Source: Stutzerimonas kunmingensis (GTDB lineage Bacteria > Pseudomonadota > Gammaproteobacteria > Pseudomonadales > Pseudomonadaceae). Taken from it: a stretch of DNA of 64,000 nt. The notes below the pieces were generated by a model that made no database searches, had not been told where the DNA came from, and saw nothing but the letters and a program-made list of their open reading frames with translations. The stretch covers positions 744,001 to 808,000 of the forward strand of contig NZ_FORS01000001.1 of assembly GCF_900114065.1 (NCBI RefSeq), in the 5' to 3' direction. The translations under genes and the position numbers were made by a program. Below, piece after piece: positions 1-9,092 of the stretch (position 1 is its first letter; every line of letters starts with the position of its first letter).

Positions 1-528
1 GAAATCGGCGATACCGTGCAGTTGGCCTGCGTGGACCAGAGCCGCGACGACCTGGACGGTGGCAAGACCGTATGGGAAGCGGTCTCCGATGGCTTGGACC
101 AGATTCGCATCGGCAACTACGAGGTGCCATCGCGCGGTTACGTTGGCCGCTTCAACTTCAAGGACGCCGACCAGCAGAAGTTCGTCAAGGATCTCTCCGG
201 CGGTGAGCGCGGTCGTCTGCACCTGGCGCTGACCCTCAAGCAGGGCGCCAACGTGCTGCTGCTCGACGAACCATCCAACGACCTCGACGTGGAAACCCTG
301 CGCTCGCTGGAAGAGGCACTGCTGGACTTCCCCGGCTCGGCCATCGTGATCTCCCACGACCGCTGGTTCCTCGACCGCGTCGCCACCCACATCCTCTCCT
401 ACGAGGACGATGGCGGTGTCGTGTTCTTCGAAGGCAACTACACCGAGTATGAAGCCGATCGCAAGAAGCGCCTCGGTGACGCGGCCTCCCAGCCACACCG
501 CGTCAAGTACAAGAAGCTGGCGCAGTAA
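1..528 (+). CDS. ettA: Energy-dependent translational throttle protein EttA (ABC-F ATPase), 3' part
   Basis: The reading frame is open from base 1, so the gene starts upstream. About 175 C-terminal residues of a protein usually near 555 residues are visible. They hold the second ATP-binding cassette: signature motif LSGGERGRLHLA, Walker B with switch VLLLDEPSNDLD, and the H-loop ISHDRWFLDRVATHIL, followed by a basic tail ending KYKKLAQ. ABC-F proteins of this type bind the ribosomal E site and gate the first elongation steps according to ATP/ADP ratio. The DRWFLDRVATHIL block and short tail fit EttA better than Uup or YheS. A hairpin follows the stop codon. Confidence 0.93.
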   Translation, partial: EIGDTVQLACVDQSRDDLDGGKTVWEAVSDGLDQIRIGNYEVPSRGYVGRFNFKDADQQKFVKDLSGGERGRLHLALTLKQGANVLLLDEPSNDLDVETLRSLEEALLDFPGSAIVISHDRWFLDRVATHILSYEDDGGVVFFEGNYTEYEADRKKRLGDAASQPHRVKYKKLAQ

Positions 529-541
529 GCGGTAGATCACA

Positions 542-568
542 ACAACGGAGCCGGACAGGCTCCGTTGT
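542..568 (+). terminator. Hairpin after ettA
   Basis: An 11-bp perfect inverted repeat (ACAACGGAGCC / GGCTCCGTTGT) with a 5-nt loop starts 14 nt after the ettA stop. The tract after it (CGTGTCT) is poor in T, so it is an imperfect intrinsic terminator or an mRNA 3'-end stabiliser. Confidence 0.6.
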
Positions 569-689
569 CGTGTCTAGAGAAAGCACCCACAAATAGTGGC
601 ACAATGCCGCCTGCGTGAATTACTGATCCCTCCGGCAGGCGCGGCAATCGCACCATGCCGACCCCCGCGACCGACAAAGGACAATTCGC

Positions 690-2681
690 ATGGCGGCACT
701 TGGACTGCGCGGCAAATCACTGCTGGCATTGTTGCTCAGTTGCCTGCTTGCTTTCGTCTTTGCCGGTTTCATTGGCCGAGAGGCGTTGCTCGGCGTGCAG
801 AGTCGCTTCGGCGAGGCCTATGCGCGCAATGTGGTCCAACTCAACCGCGAACGCCTGTTCGCACCGGTTTCACGCGAACTGGCACTGGCTCAACGGCTGG
901 CGGCTTCGCAGCTGACGCTGGCCTGGTTGAACGACGAGCAGGACCCGGCCAAGCGCAAGATCTTTTTCCAGGAAGCGGCCGGCTACCAGCAGGCCTTCGG
1001 CGACCACGCCTACTTCGCCGCCTCGGCGAGCAGCAACGGCTACTACTCGAACGGACCCGACCAGCCACCCAGCGATGCGCCTCGCTATGTGATGGCCCCA
1101 GACGCCCCGCGCGACGAATGGTTCTTCCAGACACTGCAGGCCGATACCCCCTACGCCATCAACGTCGACCGCTCGGTGGTCACCGAGGAGCTCAAGGTGT
1201 GGTTCAACGTGCAGGTGCGTGACGGCGATCGACGCCTGGGCCTGGTCGGTTCCGGCATCAGCCTGCAGGCGTTTCTGGATGACTTCATCGAGGCGAACAA
1301 GGTCGGCGTCGAGTCGATGGTGCTCGATGCCTACGGCTCCATCCTCGTTCATCCTAATCAGAATCTGGTCACGCTCAACGCCGAAACCGCGCGTGGACGC
1401 TCCTTGTCGACGAGTATCCTCGGCCAGCTCGACGACCTCGGCGCGGCCTCGGCAGTGCGTCAGACCATGGCGGAAAGCCGCGAGAACCCCGGCACGGTGG
1501 CGACGTTGCGCGTCACCCTGGATGGCGCGCCCCGCTTGCTGGCGCTGAGCTGGATTCCCGAGCTGCAGTGGTTCGTCGCCAGCGCCGTGGACCTGGGCAC
1601 CGCACAGGTCGTCGAGGTGCGTCCGCTGCTGCCGGCCATCGCCCTGTTTCTGGTGCTGTTCCTGCTGCTGATCGGTGGTGGTGCCTGGCTGGTCGAGAAA
1701 CGTGTGCTCAAACCGCTGCGCCAGCTGAGACGCAGCGCCCAGGCCCTGGCTGCGGGACAGTACGATGCCCCCCTGCCCCTGCACCGGCAGGACGAGATCG
1801 GCGAACTCAGCGCAGCCTTCGGTGCCATGGCGCAGCAGGTTCGCAGCCACACCAGCGAGCTGGAGAATCGTGTGCGTGAGCGCACCCGCGACCTGGAACA
1901 GGCCAACCTGGAAATGGCCGCCGCGCACAAGAAGATCGACGACTCGATCGACTACGCCAGCCTTATCCAGCGCTCGATCCTGCCCAACCGGCAACTGGTC
2001 ACCGCCATGGGCGATCGTCATGCGGTGCTCTGGCGGCCACGTGATGTCGTCGGCGGCGACTTCTATGTGTATCGCGCCGACGAGCATGGCTGCCTGTTCG
2101 GAATCGTCGACTGCGCGGGTCACGGCGTGCCCGGCGCGTTGATGACGATGCTGGCCCACGCCGCCATCGATCAGGCGCTCGGCGCGACCGGTCTGGACGA
2201 CCCCGCCGCCGCGCTCGCGCGTACCGATGCGATCGTGCGCAACATGCTGCGCGAAGAGCAGGACTCCCATGCCCTGGCGACCAACATGGATATCGGCCTC
2301 GCCTATGTCGATTTGCGCCAGCGCAAGGTGCATTATTCCGGCGCGAAGATTGCGTTGTACTACTGTGATGGCGAAGAGGTGCACGAGATCAAGGCAGCGC
2401 GGCGCGCCATCGGCGATAAACGCATCGGCGACTACCGCAACACCAGCGTCAACCTGCAACCGGGGCGGACCTTCTACATGACCACCGACGGTTTCCTCGA
2501 CCAGGCCGGCGGCGACGACGGGTTCGGCTTTGGCAACAGCCGCTTCGCCAGCATGATCCGCGAGCATGCACGGCTTCCCCTGGCCGAACAGGGCGAAGCC
2601 TTCAGCCTCGCACTGGCGCGCTATCAGGGTGAATTCCCACAGCGCGATGACATCACGATGTTATGTTTCCGCTTCGATTGA
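690..2681 (+). CDS. siaA: SiaA: membrane HAMP-PP2C/SpoIIE-type phosphatase
   Basis: A 663-residue protein with an N-terminal membrane anchor (about 7-29), a long periplasmic sensor region, a second membrane segment near 311-331 (LLPAIALFLVLFLLLIGG), a HAMP linker, a short coiled coil and a C-terminal PP2C/SpoIIE phosphatase domain. Metal-binding acidic motifs are visible: VVGGDF near 455, DCAGHG near 473, and RDDITML at the end. In Pseudomonas aeruginosa SiaA dephosphorylates SiaC, the partner that activates the diguanylate cyclase SiaD. The start follows an AAAGGA site. First gene of siaABCD; gaps to the next genes are 12-17 nt, so one transcript is likely. Confidence 0.92.
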   Translation: MAALGLRGKSLLALLLSCLLAFVFAGFIGREALLGVQSRFGEAYARNVVQLNRERLFAPVSRELALAQRLAASQLTLAWLNDEQDPAKRKIFFQEAAGYQQAFGDHAYFAASASSNGYYSNGPDQPPSDAPRYVMAPDAPRDEWFFQTLQADTPYAINVDRSVVTEELKVWFNVQVRDGDRRLGLVGSGISLQAFLDDFIEANKVGVESMVLDAYGSILVHPNQNLVTLNAETARGRSLSTSILGQLDDLGAASAVRQTMAESRENPGTVATLRVTLDGAPRLLALSWIPELQWFVASAVDLGTAQVVEVRPLLPAIALFLVLFLLLIGGGAWLVEKRVLKPLRQLRRSAQALAAGQYDAPLPLHRQDEIGELSAAFGAMAQQVRSHTSELENRVRERTRDLEQANLEMAAAHKKIDDSIDYASLIQRSILPNRQLVTAMGDRHAVLWRPRDVVGGDFYVYRADEHGCLFGIVDCAGHGVPGALMTMLAHAAIDQALGATGLDDPAAALARTDAIVRNMLREEQDSHALATNMDIGLAYVDLRQRKVHYSGAKIALYYCDGEEVHEIKAARRAIGDKRIGDYRNTSVNLQPGRTFYMTTDGFLDQAGGDDGFGFGNSRFASMIREHARLPLAEQGEAFSLALARYQGEFPQRDDITMLCFRFD

Positions 2682-2696
2682 GACAGGGAGTTGGCC

Positions 2697-3239
2697 ATGG
2701 CCCCCATTGACATGTTCGCGATGCGCGAATGCTACAACCAGCAACAGATCATGCTGTGCTTCAACGGCCCCATCTCCCGCAGCCTGATCGAAGAGATCGG
2801 CAATGCCCTGCGCAATTACATGAGCGAAGAACAGGCGCACCCGTCCTCGGCCATGGACGTGTTCGCCGTGTACATCGAGATGACGCAGAACATTCGCCAC
2901 TACACCCGCGAAAAGAACTGGTCCGATCAGCAGGCCGGCGCCACAGTCGTGGTCGCACGCGATGACCAGGGCCGCTACGTGGTTTCGGCCGGCAACCTGA
3001 TCGAAACCGCCGACGGCCAGCAACTGCTTACCGCCGTCGCCGAACTGGCAAAAAAGGACAAGGCCGGCCTCAAGGCCCTGTACAAGGAACAATTGCGCAG
3101 GCCGCGTGACGAACACGTGGCAACCGGCGCCGGACTCGGCCTGATCGATATTGCCCGCAAGTCCAGCGAGCCGCTCAAGGCTTCGTTGCAGCCGGTCTCC
3201 GACGAGCTTTCCTTCATCAGCCTGAGCGCCGTCATCTGA
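2697..3239 (+). CDS. siaB: SiaB: kinase-like partner of SiaA
   Basis: A 180-residue soluble protein beginning MAPIDMFAMRECYNQQQ. The ATG at 2697 follows AGGGAG at a good distance and is preferred to the in-frame TTG at 2691. The sequence and place match SiaB, the protein kinase that phosphorylates SiaC in P. aeruginosa and opposes SiaA (DUF6272 family). A glycine-rich stretch GAGLGLIDIARKS near residues 142-154 resembles the ATP-lid of GHKL-fold kinases. It lies 15 nt after siaA and 17 nt before siaC. Confidence 0.9.
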   Translation: MAPIDMFAMRECYNQQQIMLCFNGPISRSLIEEIGNALRNYMSEEQAHPSSAMDVFAVYIEMTQNIRHYTREKNWSDQQAGATVVVARDDQGRYVVSAGNLIETADGQQLLTAVAELAKKDKAGLKALYKEQLRRPRDEHVATGAGLGLIDIARKSSEPLKASLQPVSDELSFISLSAVI

Positions 3240-3256
3240 AACTCAAGAGCATCCCC

Positions 3257-3634
3257 ATGAACGATTTTTCAATCCCCGGTAGCCAGTCCACTCCCGCCAT
3301 CCAGTCCGACTGGGAAAAGGGCATCGTCTCGATGCAGGGCGACTCGTACCCGGAAAACTCCTACGAGCTGTTCCACCAGGTCTACGAATGGATCGAGCGC
3401 TTCCTCGGCGAAGCCGCACATCCGCTCAGCCTCGAACTGCGCCTGCTGTACCTGAACACCAGCAGCATCAAGGCGATGATGGACATCTTCGACCTGCTCG
3501 AAGCCGCCTATCAGGAAGGCCGGCAGGTCGCGGTCAACTGGTACTACGACATCCGCAACGAGCGCGTCGTGGAGTTGGCCGAAGAGTTCAAGGAAGACTG
3601 CACCTTCCCCTTTTCCATCCAGAGTCACGACTGA
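3257..3634 (+). CDS. siaC: SiaC: phospho-switched activator of SiaD (DUF1987)
   Basis: A 125-residue protein matching SiaC in length and position. Counting from this ATG, the motif LNTSS places a threonine exactly at residue 68, the residue phosphorylated by SiaB and dephosphorylated by SiaA in P. aeruginosa. Unphosphorylated SiaC binds SiaD and turns on c-di-GMP synthesis; the phospho-form binds SiaB. The exact T68 agreement supports both the family call and this start codon. It sits between siaB and siaD with short spacers. Confidence 0.92.
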   Translation: MNDFSIPGSQSTPAIQSDWEKGIVSMQGDSYPENSYELFHQVYEWIERFLGEAAHPLSLELRLLYLNTSSIKAMMDIFDLLEAAYQEGRQVAVNWYYDIRNERVVELAEEFKEDCTFPFSIQSHD

Positions 3635-3646
3635 CAGAAGGTCGAT

Positions 3647-4432
3647 ATGCGTGGGCCATCGCCGCTAGAGCAAGAGGTCATCAATCTCCTCGCCGATCCG
3701 CAGTTCGAGGGGCACCCGCTGAAGGAAGCGCTGAGCCAGCTGTGGGGAGCGCACCATGACCTGCTTGGCCGAATCGAACGCATCGCCCGCGTATCGGACG
3801 GCTACCAGAGCATCGCCCGCGAGCGCGAACTGAGCCTTTCGGCGCGCTTCGACAAGCAGTTGCGCCAGCTGGAAAAGGTCGCACGCATCTCCGATCGCTA
3901 CCAGATGATGATGCAGGACCTGAATGCCTCGCTGCGCGAGGCCTCGACCCTCGACACCCTGACCGGCATCGCCAACCGCCGCCTGCTGACCGAGCGCCTG
4001 CGTGAGGAAAGCGAGCGCGCCAAACGCTACGGCCGCCCGCTGGCCGTGGTCATGCTGGACATCGACCGTTTCAAGGTCATCAACGACGAATACGGCCACG
4101 AAGTCGGCGACCGCGTGCTCATCGAAGTGGTGCGCGTCATGGAATCGGAGATTCGCGAGCACGACCTCTGCGGTCGCTGGGGCGGCGAGGAGTTCCTCAT
4201 CCTGATGCCGGAGAGCAGCGCCGAAATGGCCTGCACGGTGATACGCCGTCTTGGCGACAGCATTGCCGCGCTCGGCGTGCGGGTAAACGATGACCTGCTC
4301 GGGGTAACCGCCAGCATGGGTATCGCCGAGCTGCGCGCCGACGAAACCTACTCGAGCACCATCAACCGCGCCGACATCGCGCTGCTGAGAGCCAAGCGCA
4401 GTGGTCGCAATCGCTGTGAGCTGGCCGACTAG
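3647..4432 (+). CDS. siaD: SiaD: GGDEF diguanylate cyclase
   Basis: A 261-residue cytosolic protein without membrane segments. The N-terminal half (about 1-100) is helical and coiled-coil-like, the region that contacts SiaC in the known system. The C-terminal GGDEF domain starts near TLDTLTGIANRRLL and carries the active motif GGEEF at 179-183. An allosteric product-binding site RxxD (REHD, 170-173) sits exactly five residues before it, so product inhibition by c-di-GMP is expected. Last gene of siaABCD; in P. aeruginosa this output drives aggregation and biofilm formation. Confidence 0.93.
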   Translation: MRGPSPLEQEVINLLADPQFEGHPLKEALSQLWGAHHDLLGRIERIARVSDGYQSIARERELSLSARFDKQLRQLEKVARISDRYQMMMQDLNASLREASTLDTLTGIANRRLLTERLREESERAKRYGRPLAVVMLDIDRFKVINDEYGHEVGDRVLIEVVRVMESEIREHDLCGRWGGEEFLILMPESSAEMACTVIRRLGDSIAALGVRVNDDLLGVTASMGIAELRADETYSSTINRADIALLRAKRSGRNRCELAD

Positions 4433-4535
4433 CCATCACCCCACCTGGCACAAGAATGACGCACCCATCGCTCCAATTCCGTGCAAATCGAGCAACGCCT
4501 CCGCCCTGTGAAGTCTGAAGCATCGGGAAACATAG

Positions 4536-6044
<1,509 letters not shown>

Positions 6045-6080
6045 CGGCTGCGCCCGCCGCCAAGCCTCAGCCAGAAAGAC

Positions 6081-6117
6081 AAAGCCCCCGTCGGATCGTC
6101 CGGCGGGGGCTTTTGTT
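6081..6117 (+). terminator. Intrinsic terminator of gdhA
   Basis: Perfect 10-bp stem AAAGCCCCCG / CGGGGGCTTT with a 13-nt loop, followed by TTTTGTTTTG. It lies between convergent gdhA and fpr and probably serves gdhA mainly; on the minus strand the T-tract is shorter. Confidence 0.88.
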
Positions 6118-6147
6118 TTGTTGCGCGAGACTCCGCGCGGCAATCGC

Positions 6148-6924
6148 CTACCAGTAGTTCTCCACCGCCACCTGGCCGGGCCTGCGCGTCATCGCCAGGT
6201 TCAGATCACGCGCTTTCAGCACCGCTCGGGTGTCCTCGATCATCTGCGGGTTGCCGCAGAGCATGATCCGCGAATGCTCGGGCGTCAGCTGCAGATCGGC
6301 GGCGCGCTCCAGTTCGCCGTTCTCGATCAGCGTGGTGATGCGTCCGTGCAGCGCACCGGGTATCTGTTCGCGCGTTACCACCGGCAGGTACAGCAGCTTC
6401 GAGCCCAGACCATCCAGGTAGTCGCGTTGCGGCAGTTCGGCGATCAGCTGCTGATAGGCCAGCTCACGCGCCTCGCGCACGCTGTAGACCAGAATGATGC
6501 GCTCGAAGCGCTGCCAGGCCTCGAAGTCCTGCAGGATCGAAAGGAACGGCGCGATCCCGGTGCCAGTTGCCAGCAGCCAGAGGTCGCGGCCGTCGGGAAA
6601 GCGATCGAGGGTGAGAAAGCCGAAGGCCTGCTTGTCCACCAGCAGCTCGTCGCCGACTGCCAACCGGCTCAGCTCGCTGGTGAATTCGCCGTCCGGCACG
6701 ACAATGGAAAAGAAATCGAGAAACTCGTCGTGCGGCGCCGAGACCATGGAATAGGCGCGCCAGACGATGCAGCCGCTTGGCTTGCGCACACCGAGGCGGG
6801 CGAACTGCCCGGCGGTGAAGCGAAAACCGGGATCGCGGCTGGTACGCAGGGTGAACAGGTTAGGCGTCAGCGTCTGCACCTCTAGCAGGCGCTGGCGGGT
6901 GAACTTCTCTTCGCTGGCGGTCAT
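6148..6924 (-). CDS. fpr: Ferredoxin-NADP+ reductase
   Basis: A 258-residue FAD protein of the bacterial Fpr type, same length as the Pseudomonas enzyme. It moves electrons between NADPH and ferredoxin or flavodoxin. The FAD-binding motif RAYSMVSAP (RxYS) and the NADP-binding LLATGTGIAPFLSIL are visible, and the C-terminus ends VAVENYW with the terminal aromatic residue that stacks on the flavin. The ATG at 6924 follows GGAGGGAG; a longer frame to 7023 has no such site. Divergent from rlmG with about 97 nt between them. Confidence 0.94.
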   Translation of the reverse strand: MTASEEKFTRQRLLEVQTLTPNLFTLRTSRDPGFRFTAGQFARLGVRKPSGCIVWRAYSMVSAPHDEFLDFFSIVVPDGEFTSELSRLAVGDELLVDKQAFGFLTLDRFPDGRDLWLLATGTGIAPFLSILQDFEAWQRFERIILVYSVREARELAYQQLIAELPQRDYLDGLGSKLLYLPVVTREQIPGALHGRITTLIENGELERAADLQLTPEHSRIMLCGNPQMIEDTRAVLKARDLNLAMTRRPGQVAVENYW

Positions 6925-7021
6925 ACTTCGCTCCCTCCGGGCATCTTCGGGCCCACTGCACGCAGCGCCCGCATGGGTCCTTGATACTCCTTTACGCAGC
7001 CGACAAACACCGCCAGTTCTC

Positions 7022-8149
7022 ATGCCTATTCTCGATACCCCCTATGCAAGCCTCGATCTGATCCGTCAGCCGGAGCAGCCCAACGAGCCGCTGCAGGCCT
7101 TCGATGCCGCCGACGAATACCTGCTGGCCCAGCTGCATGAGCAGGGATTTCCAGCGGCCACGCGAGTGCTGATCCTCAATGACAGCTTCGGCGCCCTGGC
7201 TTGCTCGCTGGCCGCACACGTCGCGGTCACCAGCAGCGGCGACTCGCACCTCGGCCACCTGGCATTGCAAAAGAACCTGGCACGTAACGAGCTGCCCGCC
7301 GAGCGCGTGCGCTTCGTACCTGCCAGCGAGGTCACCCAGGGCCCGTTCGACCGGGTGCTGATTCGCGTACCGAAAACCCTTGCCCTGCTGGAAGAACAGC
7401 TGATCCGCCTGCGCGGCCAGCTGGCGCCCGGCGCGCAGGTGATCGCTGCGGCGATGATCAAGCACCTGCCGCGCGCCGCCGGTGATCTGCTGGAGCAGTA
7501 CATCGGCCCGGTGCAGGCCTCGCTGGCGGTGAAGAAGGCACGTCTGCTCAGCGCAACGCCGAGCGCGAAACCGGCGCCGCAGTCACCCTACCCTACCCGC
7601 TACCAGCTCGATCAGCCGAAGCTCGAACTGCTCAACCACGCCAACCTGTTCTGCCGCGAAGGCCTCGATATCGGCACCCGCGCCTTCCTGCCACATCTGC
7701 CGCAGGCACTCGGTGCGCTGCGCGTCGCCGATCTCGGCTGCGGCAACGGTGTGCTCGGCATCGTCTACGCGCTGGGCAACCCGCAGGCGGAACTGACACT
7801 GGTGGACGAGAGCTACATGGCGGTGCAGTCGGCGCGCGAGAACTGGCAGGCAATCCACGGTCAGCGTCCGGTCGAGATTCGCGCCGGCGACGGCCTGGCT
7901 GAGCAACCGCCTGCCTCGCTGGACCTGGTGCTGTGCAATCCGCCGTTCCACCAGCAGCAGGTGGTCGGCGATTTCCTCGCCTGGCGCATGTTCACCCAGG
8001 CCAAGACGGCACTGGCCAAGGGCGGCGAGCTGTGGATCGTCGGCAATCGCCACCTTGGCTATCACCTCAAGCTCAAGCGCTTGTTCGGCAACGCCGAGCA
8101 GGTGGCCGCCACACCGAAGTTCGTCATTCTGCGGTCGATCAAGGCATGA
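7022..8149 (+). CDS. rlmG: 23S rRNA (guanine-N2) methyltransferase RlmG
   Basis: A 375-residue two-domain methyltransferase of the RsmC/RlmG family. The N-terminal half is the degenerate copy; the C-terminal half carries the SAM site VADLGCGNGVLG near 234 and catalytic NPPFHQQ near 306. NPPFHQQ followed by an IVGNRHLGYHLKLKRLFG-type segment resembles RlmG (modifies G1835 of 23S rRNA) rather than RsmC. The stop overlaps the start of the next gene (ATGA), so a MerR regulator is co-expressed. Confidence 0.9.
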   Translation: MPILDTPYASLDLIRQPEQPNEPLQAFDAADEYLLAQLHEQGFPAATRVLILNDSFGALACSLAAHVAVTSSGDSHLGHLALQKNLARNELPAERVRFVPASEVTQGPFDRVLIRVPKTLALLEEQLIRLRGQLAPGAQVIAAAMIKHLPRAAGDLLEQYIGPVQASLAVKKARLLSATPSAKPAPQSPYPTRYQLDQPKLELLNHANLFCREGLDIGTRAFLPHLPQALGALRVADLGCGNGVLGIVYALGNPQAELTLVDESYMAVQSARENWQAIHGQRPVEIRAGDGLAEQPPASLDLVLCNPPFHQQQVVGDFLAWRMFTQAKTALAKGGELWIVGNRHLGYHLKLKRLFGNAEQVAATPKFVILRSIKA

Positions 8150-8523
8150 GCGAGGCGCCGGTCCGCCTCAGCATCCGGCAGTTCGCCGCGCGCTGCGGCC
8201 TGTCCGCCGATACGCTGCGCTACTACGAAAAGATCGGCCTGCTACGGCATGTCAGCCGCGATGCAAGCGGCTATCGCGTCTATGGCCCACGCGACCTGGA
8301 GTGGATCAGCTTCATCCTGCGCCTGAAAGACACCGGCATGGCGCTGGACGACATCATCCGCTATGCCGAACTGCGCGAATGTGGCGACGCAACCCTTGCG
8401 GCACGTCAGGCGCTGCTCGAGCAGCATGCTGCCAGGCTGCACGAACGCATCCAGCGCGACCATCAGCATCTCGACGCGCTGCGGGCGAAGATCGCGCTGT
8501 ATCGCCAGCAAACTTCCGCTTGA
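8146..8523 (+). CDS. MerR-family transcriptional regulator
   Basis: A 125-residue regulator with the N-terminal winged helix SIRQFAARCGLSADTLRYYE and GYRVYGPRDLEWI, then a coiled-coil dimerisation helix to the end. It lacks the C-terminal cysteine cluster of metal-sensing MerR proteins; only one cysteine (RECGDA) lies in the dimer region, as in AdhR/NmlR-like aldehyde or redox sensors. It overlaps rlmG by 4 nt and lies 56 nt before a carboxymuconolactone decarboxylase-like gene, a pairing common for this type. Ligand unknown. Confidence 0.85.
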   Translation: MSEAPVRLSIRQFAARCGLSADTLRYYEKIGLLRHVSRDASGYRVYGPRDLEWISFILRLKDTGMALDDIIRYAELRECGDATLAARQALLEQHAARLHERIQRDHQHLDALRAKIALYRQQTSA

Positions 8524-8579
8524 CCTGGAGTCGACTCCAACCCGCAGGCTTTCCTCTGACCTATTGAGAGGAACGCTCC

Positions 8580-8972
8580 ATGTCTGTATCAGCCCGCTAT
8601 ACCGAAGGCCTGGCCAAGCTCGACGAGATCGACGGCGAGGCCGGGCGCAAGGTCATCGACAGCCTGCAAGCCATTGCGCCGGACCTGGCGCGCTACGTGA
8701 TCGAATTTCCCTTCGGTGACATCTACCAGCGCCCCGGCCTCGACCTGGCCCAGCGTGAGCTGGCAACCGTGGCGGCGCTTACCGCGCTCGGCCACTGCCA
8801 ACCGCAGTTGGCCGTGCACGCTCACGGCGCGCTGAACGTCGGCTGCACGCCGGAACAGATCGTCGAGGTGGTCATTCAGATGGCGGTTTACGCCGGCTTC
8901 CCGGCCGCGCTCAACGGCATGCACACGGTCAAGGCGGTGTTTGCCGAACGGGGCCTTTTGCCGGATGCGTGA
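8580..8972 (+). CDS. Carboxymuconolactone decarboxylase-like protein
   Basis: A 130-residue all-helical CMD/AhpD-fold protein. The block [20 protein letters not shown] followed by [20 protein letters not shown] is typical of the family. The CxxC redox pair of AhpD is absent; the lone cysteines make peroxidase activity unlikely. No other protocatechuate pathway genes are near, so pcaC function should not be assumed. GAGAGGAACGCTCC precedes the start. The MerR gene just upstream probably controls it, which suggests an inducible detoxification role. Confidence 0.82.
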   Translation: MSVSARYTEGLAKLDEIDGEAGRKVIDSLQAIAPDLARYVIEFPFGDIYQRPGLDLAQRELATVAALTALGHCQPQLAVHAHGALNVGCTPEQIVEVVIQMAVYAGFPAALNGMHTVKAVFAERGLLPDA

Positions 8973-9092
8973 TCGGCAAACCAGCACACCACGTGGCTAA
9001 GCCGGCCGACAACAGGTTCTGTGCCCTGGCGCAGGGGCGGTTGGCGGGAGCCCACCAACCGTACGGACATCGCAGCCGCCGTCGAAGGCGCG

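Noticed and set aside
870..2567. 565-codon antisense frame over siaA
   Set aside because: Low-complexity shadow of the SiaA frame; no start site with ribosome signal.
4446..4462. TGGCAC motif suggesting a sigma-54 promoter after siaD
   Set aside because: The second element GC at the required 10-nt spacing from GG is missing, and no enhancer-like site was seen.
8580..8972. pcaC of the protocatechuate pathway
   Set aside because: No other pca genes nearby and only general CMD-fold similarity.
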